Source: Pseudomonadota bacterium
Lineage (GTDB): Bacteria; Pseudomonadota; Alphaproteobacteria; Caulobacterales; Caulobacteraceae
NCBI GenBank assembly: GCA_023434015.1
Contig: JAEYTM010000007.1
Coordinates: 1 to 18,322, forward strand
Direction of reading: 5' to 3'
DNA: 18,322 bases
The position numbers and the translations under genes were made by a program. Of the stretch, positions 13,380-18,322 are shown in pieces. The notes under the pieces are model-generated. The model was not told where the DNA came from. It made no database searches and saw nothing but the letters and a program-made list of their open reading frames with translations. How positions within the stretch are numbered: position 1 is the stretch's first letter; each line of letters opens with the position of its first letter.

Positions 13380-14422
13380 CCTGCCGCGCTGATCATCGAC
13401 TGGGCCTGAGCCTGATGGACGCCGTAGCGGGCGACGGACATCGGGTTGGGCGTGAAGCTGGCGTGGGGCGCGACCGAGGCGGCGGGCGGCACGCTGGCCA
13501 CCGCCGGATATTCGAAGTTCAGCTCGGAAACGATCGCCTGGGCTTCCGGCGAGGCGAGGAATTCCAGGAACAGCACTCCGTTCTCCCGGTTCGGCGCGTT
13601 CTTGGCCAGACCGCCGCCGGAGATGTTCACGTGCGCGCCCGCGCCATCCAGGGACGGGAAGCCCAGTCGCAGCCGCGTGGCGATCTCGCGGTCGCTGGCG
13701 TCGTCTCCATTGGCCATGCGGATGAAGTAGTAGCTGTTGGTGAGGGCCACTTCGCAGACGCCGGCGGCCACCGCCCGGATCTGGTCACGGTCGCCGCCTT
13801 CCGGAGGCCGGGCCATGTTGGCCACCACGCCCTCGACCCACTGTTTCGCGCGCGCTTCGCCCCAGGCTTCGATCAGAGCGCCGACCAGCGAGAGGTTGTA
13901 GACGTTGTCGCCCGAACGGACGCAGAGCTTGCCGCGGAAGCGCGGCGAGGCCAGTTCGGCGTAGTCGTCGATCTCCGCCGGTTGCACCTTCGCCGGATCA
14001 TAGGCGACCACCCGGGCGCGGCGCGAGAAGCCATACCACTGGCCATCGGGCGCGCGGAGGTTGGCCGGGATCGCCGCATCGAGCGCGGCTGAACCGGACG
14101 GCTGGAACAGGCCGGCGTTCTGGGCCCGCCACAGGGCGCCGGCGTCGGCCGCCACGAAGACGTCGGCGGGGCTGTTGGCGCCTTCGGCCTGAAGCCGGGC
14201 GATCAGTTCGTCCGGGCGGCCTTCGATCCGCTTGATCTCGATTCCCGTCTTCTCGGTGAAGAGGTCGTAGAGCCGCTGATCGGCGTCGTAGTGCCGCGCC
14301 GTATAGAGGTTGAGAACCTTCGCGCCGCCGTCACTGCTCTTGGAGGCGTCCACTTGGGAACAAGCGGCTGCGGCGAGAGCCAGGGTCGCGACCGCCGCCA
14401 GGCGGCTCAGAGAGGGGAACAT
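13370..14422 (-). CDS. fbpA: Fe(III)-binding periplasmic protein of the ABC importer, probable lipoprotein
   Basis: 350 residues. The N-terminus is a signal peptide ending LAAAAC (Cys21), a permissive lipobox, so the protein is probably membrane-anchored. The mature part begins LNLYTARHYDADQRLYDLFTEKTGIEI, the strand-helix typical of FbpA/AfuA/FutA ferric-binding proteins. The tyrosine pair Tyr231-Tyr232 (TNSYYFIRMANG) corresponds to the iron-binding pair of FbpA, and His44/Tyr45 may add to the site. AGGAG lies 6 nt before the ATG. It is the first gene of fbpABC. Iron specificity is well supported by the Tyr pair and the operon, but the family also includes putrescine- and sulfate-type relatives. 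Confidence 0.9.
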   Translation of the reverse strand: MFPSLSRLAAVATLALAAAACSQVDASKSSDGGAKVLNLYTARHYDADQRLYDLFTEKTGIEIKRIEGRPDELIARLQAEGANSPADVFVAADAGALWRAQNAGLFQPSGSAALDAAIPANLRAPDGQWYGFSRRARVVAYDPAKVQPAEIDDYAELASPRFRGKLCVRSGDNVYNLSLVGALIEAWGEARAKQWVEGVVANMARPPEGGDRDQIRAVAAGVCEVALTNSYYFIRMANGDDASDREIATRLRLGFPSLDGAGAHVNISGGGLAKNAPNRENGVLFLEFLASPEAQAIVSELNFEYPAVASVPPAASVAPHASFTPNPMSVARYGVHQAQAQSMISAAGWR

Positions 14423-14449
14423 CGGCTACTCCTAAAGTCCTGAACCCCA

Positions 14450-14478
14450 ACCTTAGCCGTGTTGCGAACGGTTCTGAA
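14450..14478 (-). promoter_or_regulatory. Candidate fbpA promoter and iron-responsive operator
   Basis: On the minus strand GCTAAGGT (14457-14450) resembles the -10 pattern GCTANAWC. Next to it, TTGCGAAC-G-GTTCTGAA (14462-14478 on the plus strand) is an imperfect 8-1-8 inverted repeat with 6 of 8 positions pairing, about 40 nt upstream of the fbpA ATG. The size and place suit a Fur- or Irr-type dimer site, but it does not clearly match a consensus I can quote. No convincing -35 is seen. The 5'-end is 87 nt from the upstream gene stop. Confidence 0.3.
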
Positions 14479-14509
14479 CAAAAGTCTCCGATATCGCCGG
14501 TCGGTGATT

Positions 14510-14833
14510 TCAGTGGCCGACGATGGCGGGCAGCGCCTGCCAGGCGATGGCGATCACGGCGATGCCCGAGCCGAGCGCGCTGAGCTCCGGCACCAGCTTC
14601 GCCGCCGGATCGGCCGCGCCGCCGGGACGGGCGCCGCGCAGCTCCCGGACGGCTCGCGCCAGCAGAAGGAGCACAGCCGCGAGACACAGCCCGCTGAAGG
14701 CCACCACCGCGAGGCGCCAGGGCCTGTCCTCGGCGTAGGTGACCAGGTCGCCGATGCTGGCCAGGGCGTAGACGCCGACGAAGTGCGCCGCCCAGACGAT
14801 CAGTCCGCCCAGCATGAAGGCCCAGCGTCCCAC
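14510..14833 (-). CDS. Small three-helix membrane protein of the oxidase cluster
   Basis: 107 residues, GTG start (14833-14831), one nucleotide after the ctaD stop, so almost certainly co-expressed with the oxidase. Three hydrophobic segments are visible (about 5-29, 38-60, 85-105), with WAAHFVGVYALASIGDLVTYAEDRPWR between the first two and a charged loop RELRGARPGGAADPAAK before the third. I do not recognise a named family. By position it may be an accessory subunit-IV-like protein or an assembly factor of the caa3 oxidase. There is no metal-ligand pattern apart from a single His in the first helix. Confidence 0.75.
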   Translation of the reverse strand: MGRWAFMLGGLIVWAAHFVGVYALASIGDLVTYAEDRPWRLAVVAFSGLCLAAVLLLLARAVRELRGARPGGAADPAAKLVPELSALGSGIAVIAIAWQALPAIVGH

Positions 14834-14834
14834 G

Positions 14835-17372
14835 TCAGCCGCCCGGGAACAGCCGGGTCAGCAGGGTGGCGAAGGCCCCCTGGCCGGCGGCGTAGATGAC
14901 GAACATGGCGACGAGGTCGAAGGTCGAGGGCCGGCGCGCCCCCACCAGTCCCGCCAGCCAGCGGGCGACGACATAGCCGCCCATCAGGGCGACGACGGCG
15001 GCGAAGAAGCCCTGCCAGGAAAGCAGGAAATAGACCGCCGCGCCCTGGGCGCTCGCCTCGGGCCGCAGGTCCGTGCCGAGCCAGGCGCGCAGGTCGGTGA
15101 ACCATCCGGTCGCGATCAAGGCCGCGGCCAGCGCCATCATCACGGTGGCGATCACGGGGGTGCGGATGCGGTCGAGCCGCAGCATCCGACAGGCGCCCCA
15201 GGCCAGGAGAGCCGCGCCGCCGTAGGCCAGCAGCACCTGCGCGAGCGACGCCGCCCCCGGAGGCGGGCTCCAGGCGGCGATGTTGCGGCTCCACAGGAAG
15301 ACGTAGCTGAACGCCGCCATGGCCAGGACCATGCCGGCGACCACCAGGGTGATGGCCATGGCCCACCAGCCGTGGCTGGACGGGCCGCTGGCGTAGGTCG
15401 GGACGCGGATGCCCGCCCCGATGTCCGCGTCCGGCTCCTGCGCGGGGTGGTCGAGGAACCAGCACCACTGGACGATGCACAGCACGGCCAGGACGCCGCT
15501 GATCGCGCTGGCCATGTAGGCCTGGATGGTCAGCAGCAGGAAGAAGCCGGCGGTGAACAGGGCGGCCCAGACGTGCCAGGGCGAGGGCTTGGGCATCAGC
15601 AGCAGGTGCTGGGGCTCGGCGTCCAGGGTGCTGGTGACCAGGGTCTCGCGGCCGCCGGTGGCGGTGTTCGGCAGGAAGTAGCGGCCGGCTTCGACGTCGC
15701 GGGCGAGGTTCGGCTGGTCCCACAGCGGATAGAGGCTGCGGATCACCGGGATCGAGCGCACGGAGTAGAGGTGAGCCGGCAGCCATTCCAGGCCGGGCGC
15801 GTCATGGACGTTGCCGGCGTTGCCGGCCCCGAACGGACGGAAGTTGCGGGCCATGTCGAAGATCCACAGCAGCACGGCGGCGCCGAAGATGAAGGCCCCG
15901 ACGGTGGAGATCAGGTTCGGCAGGTCCCAGCCGCGGCCGGGCAGGTAGGTGTAGACCCGCCGCGGCATGCCCATCAGGCCGGTCAGGTGCATCGGCAGGA
16001 AGGTCACGTGCATGCCGGCGAACATCAGCCAGAACACCCATCGGCCCAGCCGCTCGCTGAGGGCGCGGGCGCTGACCATCGGCGTCCAGAAGTAGATGGC
16101 CGCGAACATCGGGAAGACCATCCCGCCGATCAGCACATAGTGCAGGTGGGCGACGATGAAATAGGTGTCGTGGGCCTGCAGGTCGAAGGGCACGAGCGCC
16201 ACCATCACCCCGGTCAGCCCGCCCATGGTGAAGACGATCAGCGCGCCCAGCACGAACAGGCCGGGGGTCGAGAAGCGCATCCTTCCGGACGCCACCGTGG
16301 CGATCCAGGCGAAGACCTGTACGCCCGCGGGTATGGAGACGGCCATCGACGCCGCCGAGAAGAAGCTCGTCGAAATCGCCGGCATGCCGGTGGTGAACAT
16401 GTGGTGCGACCACACGCCGAAGCTGATGAAGCCGGTGGCCAGCATGGCCAGGACCACCAGGCGGTAGCCGACCAGCGGCGTGCGCGCGACCGCCGGCACG
16501 ATCGTCGACATCGCCCCGGCCGCCGGCAGGAAGATGATGTAGACCTCCGGGTGGCCGAAGAACCAGAACAGGTGCTGCCAGAGCATCGGGTCGCCGCCCT
16601 TGAGCGGGTCGAAGAACGGCCAGCCGAAGGCCCGCTCCAGCTCCATCAGGGTGGTCGCCAGGATGATGGAGGGGAAGGCGATGATGATCATCACCGCGAA
16701 CACCAGCATCGCCCAGGCGAAGATCGGCAGCTTGTCGAGGGTCATGCCCGGGGCGCGGGTGCGCAGCACCCCGACGATGATCTCGATGGCGCCGGCGATG
16801 GCGGAGATCTCGATGAAGCCGATGCCCAGCAGCCAGAAGTCGGCGTTGATGCCCGGCGAATAGGTGGCGTTGCTGAGCGGCGGATACATGAACCAGCCGC
16901 CGTTCGGGGCCAGGCCGAAGAACAGCGAACAGAAGAAGGCGAGGCCGCCGATCAGATAGGCCCAGAAGGCGTAGGCCGACAGGCGCGGGAAGGGCAGGTC
17001 GCGGGCGCCCAGCATCTGCGGCAGCAGCAGCACGCCCAGCGCCTCCACCGCCGGCACCGCGAACAGGAACATCATGGTCGTCCCGTGCACGGTGAAGATC
17101 TGGTTGTAGGTCTCCTGCGGCAGCAGCCCGACCATCGGCAGCGCCAGCTGGGTGCGCATCAATAGCGCCAGCACCCCGGCCAGGACGAAGAACAGCATGG
17201 CCGCGCCGAGGTAGAAGACCCCGACGTAGTTGTTGTTGATGACCGTCAGCCATTCCCAGCCGCGCGGCGCGCACCAGGCCTGGTCCAGCGCCTCGCGCTC
17301 GCCGGCCGGCCGCCGGCCACGGGTCGGGAAGCGGTCGTAGAGCGCCCGGTCGAAGCCCGTCTCGGCGCTCAT
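14835..17372 (-). CDS. ctaD: Cytochrome c oxidase, fused subunits I and III (caa3-type)
   Basis: 845 residues: subunit I (about 1-570) followed by a CoxIII-like part (about 610-845). Ligands present: His96 for low-spin heme (FTVHGTTMMFLF), His274 for CuB with the crosslinked Tyr278 (GHPEVY), His323 and His324, His409 and His411 (VAHLHY). Glu276 makes this an A1-type HPEV enzyme, and the D-channel entry Asp125 is kept. Aligned by motif to R. sphaeroides numbering, the K-channel Lys362 is Gln352 and Thr359 is Ala349, and the D-channel Asn121, Asn139 and Asn207 are Val114, Ser132 and Glu197. The CoxIII part lacks the usual conserved Glu (AFSYVFLW). The start overlaps the ctaC stop in ATGA (17369-17372). 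It reduces O2 to water in the inner membrane using electrons from subunit II. Confidence 0.95.
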   Translation of the reverse strand: MSAETGFDRALYDRFPTRGRRPAGEREALDQAWCAPRGWEWLTVINNNYVGVFYLGAAMLFFVLAGVLALLMRTQLALPMVGLLPQETYNQIFTVHGTTMMFLFAVPAVEALGVLLLPQMLGARDLPFPRLSAYAFWAYLIGGLAFFCSLFFGLAPNGGWFMYPPLSNATYSPGINADFWLLGIGFIEISAIAGAIEIIVGVLRTRAPGMTLDKLPIFAWAMLVFAVMIIIAFPSIILATTLMELERAFGWPFFDPLKGGDPMLWQHLFWFFGHPEVYIIFLPAAGAMSTIVPAVARTPLVGYRLVVLAMLATGFISFGVWSHHMFTTGMPAISTSFFSAASMAVSIPAGVQVFAWIATVASGRMRFSTPGLFVLGALIVFTMGGLTGVMVALVPFDLQAHDTYFIVAHLHYVLIGGMVFPMFAAIYFWTPMVSARALSERLGRWVFWLMFAGMHVTFLPMHLTGLMGMPRRVYTYLPGRGWDLPNLISTVGAFIFGAAVLLWIFDMARNFRPFGAGNAGNVHDAPGLEWLPAHLYSVRSIPVIRSLYPLWDQPNLARDVEAGRYFLPNTATGGRETLVTSTLDAEPQHLLLMPKPSPWHVWAALFTAGFFLLLTIQAYMASAISGVLAVLCIVQWCWFLDHPAQEPDADIGAGIRVPTYASGPSSHGWWAMAITLVVAGMVLAMAAFSYVFLWSRNIAAWSPPPGAASLAQVLLAYGGAALLAWGACRMLRLDRIRTPVIATVMMALAAALIATGWFTDLRAWLGTDLRPEASAQGAAVYFLLSWQGFFAAVVALMGGYVVARWLAGLVGARRPSTFDLVAMFVIYAAGQGAFATLLTRLFPGG

Positions 17373-18322
17373 CTCAGACCGGCCAGATAGGCCGACAGCG
17401 ACCGCAGGTCCTGGCCCGGGAGCACGGGATAGGCCGGCATCCGGTTGCCCGGCTTGATCGCCTGGCTGTTGGCGATCCATCCGGCCAGGGTGCCGGGGTT
17501 GTTGGGCAGGATGCCGGCGCCCAGGCTGCGGCGCGAACCGACGTGCGTCAGGTCAGGTCCGGCGAGGCCGTTGGCGGCGGTCCCGCGGACCGTGTGGCAG
17601 GCTCCGCAACCGGCCTCGGCGAACACCTGCGCGCCCCGCGCGTCGGCGACCGGCGCGGCCGGGCGTTCGCGCGCCGCCCGCCAGGCCTCAAAGTCCGCCG
17701 GGTCATGGGCCACCACCACCAGGCCCATCAGGGCGTGGGGGCCGCCGCAGTACTCCGCGCACTGGCCGCCGAAGACCCCGGGCTCGTCAGCCTGCAGCCG
17801 CAGGATGTTGCGCCGGCCGGGGATCATGTCCTTTTTCCCGCCGAGCCGCGGGACCCAGAAGCTGTGGATCACGTCCTCGGACTCCAGTTCGAAGACGACC
17901 GGCCGGCCGGCGGGGATGTGGACCTCGTTGGCGTCCTGCAGCGCCTCGCGGCCCTGGGCGTCGAGGTAGGCCACCCGCCACCACCACATCTCGCCGGTGA
18001 CGCGGATCCGCAGTTCTCCGGGCCGGGGCGCCTCGTTCAGCTGGCGGGTCACGGACAGGCCGTAGATCAGCAGGGCGGACAGGACGACCACCGGAAAAGC
18101 CAGGCCGCCGATCCAGATCAGCCGGCCGCCGCCGAGCCGGCTGCGCCAGCGCCGCGGGCCGAACAGCGCCAGTCCCAGGGCGACGACGACGATCGCCAGG
18201 ACCGCCGCGCCCATGCCGAACAGCACCCAGGAGACGGTGTGGACGGGCCCGGCGAACCGGCCCGCCGGATCGAGGGCGGGGGGCGGCCAGCCCGCCAGGC
18301 TCTGGCGCAGGGCCGCGTCAGT
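17369..18322 (-). CDS. ctaC: Cytochrome c oxidase subunit II fused to cytochrome c (5' end outside window)
   Basis: The frame stays open to the window edge, and the residues before the first in-frame GTG (18226) read SLAGWPPPALDPAGRFAGPVHTVSW, typical of the mature N-terminus of subunit II, so the true start lies beyond 18322. Of the visible 317 residues, two membrane helices (about 31-55 and 68-92) precede the cupredoxin domain. Its CuA ligands are His153 (VIHSFWVPRLGGKKDMIPG), then Cys188, Glu190, Cys192, His196 and Met199 (QCAEYCGGPHALM). A C-terminal cytochrome c domain follows with CGACH (239-243) and the axial Met295 (NRMPAYP). This is the caa3 design, in which the fused cytochrome c hands electrons to CuA. 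The WWW in GEMWWWRVAY is the usual electron-entry region. Confidence 0.95.
   Translation of the reverse strand, partial: TDAALRQSLAGWPPPALDPAGRFAGPVHTVSWVLFGMGAAVLAIVVVALGLALFGPRRWRSRLGGGRLIWIGGLAFPVVVLSALLIYGLSVTRQLNEAPRPGELRIRVTGEMWWWRVAYLDAQGREALQDANEVHIPAGRPVVFELESEDVIHSFWVPRLGGKKDMIPGRRNILRLQADEPGVFGGQCAEYCGGPHALMGLVVVAHDPADFEAWRAARERPAAPVADARGAQVFAEAGCGACHTVRGTAANGLAGPDLTHVGSRRSLGAGILPNNPGTLAGWIANSQAIKPGNRMPAYPVLPGQDLRSLSAYLAGLR

Noticed and set aside
14814..17165. 783-codon open frame antisense to ctaD
   Set aside because: Gln/His/Gly/Asp/Arg-rich composition expected from the reverse frame of a GC-rich gene; ctaD on the other strand has full ligand conservation.
15802..17274. 490-codon minus-strand open frame inside ctaD in another frame
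   Set aside because: Arg/Ala/Gly/His-rich shadow of ctaD with no recognisable domain.
1..18322. CRISPR array, toxin-antitoxin pair, phage or defence genes
   Set aside because: No regularly spaced repeats, no small paired genes with toxin motifs, and no recognisable phage, transposase or defence domains in any plausible gene.

Overview
The window looks like an ordinary chromosomal stretch of a high-GC alphaproteobacterium, most likely Caulobacterales (Caulobacter or Phenylobacterium type). This is inferred from the GC-rich codon use, the gene families, and promoter-like motifs that fit the Caulobacter housekeeping pattern (TTGACGS, 10-14 nt spacer, GCTANAWC). No species is claimed.

Left part (1-4432). 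The 3' end of an MpaB/DUF2236-type oxygenase gene faces a two-gene minus-strand unit: a secreted short 3D-domain protein and a small membrane protein. Diverging from that unit are a glutathione S-transferase, a secreted S1/P1-type zinc nuclease, a coupled Nudix hydrolase, and folD.

Centre-left (4429-8557). A four-gene minus-strand operon encodes a Mla-like lipid transporter of the inner membrane and periplasm: MlaE with a fused STAS domain, MlaF ATPase, MlaD, and a PqiC-type auxiliary lipoprotein. All start/stop codons overlap by 1-4 nt. Diverging from it is a small protein that resembles a degenerate GIY-YIG domain.

Middle (8661-10728). A tRNA-Val(CAC) gene is followed by about 430 nt of non-coding DNA rich in inverted repeats. 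Next comes a lone APC-superfamily amino-acid permease (minus strand) of visibly lower GC than its surroundings. It has a TTG start coupled to a tiny leader ORF made of tandem ATGCTC hexamers. This is the most accessory-looking part of the window.

Right part (10729-18322). A minus-strand fbpABC-type Fe(III) ABC importer is complete, with overlapping genes. To its right is a caa3-type cytochrome c oxidase cluster, also on the minus strand: subunit II fused to cytochrome c (its 5' end lies outside the window), a fused subunit I+III, and a small three-helix membrane protein. The subunit I part keeps all heme/copper ligands, the D-channel Asp and the gating Glu. It has lost the K-channel Lys/Thr and all three D-channel Asn residues of the model A1 enzymes.

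I found no CRISPR array, transposase, integrase, phage gene or recognisable defence system. The strongest second-look items are the non-canonical proton channels of the oxidase, the structured DNA behind tRNA-Val, and the hexamer-repeat leader of the permease.
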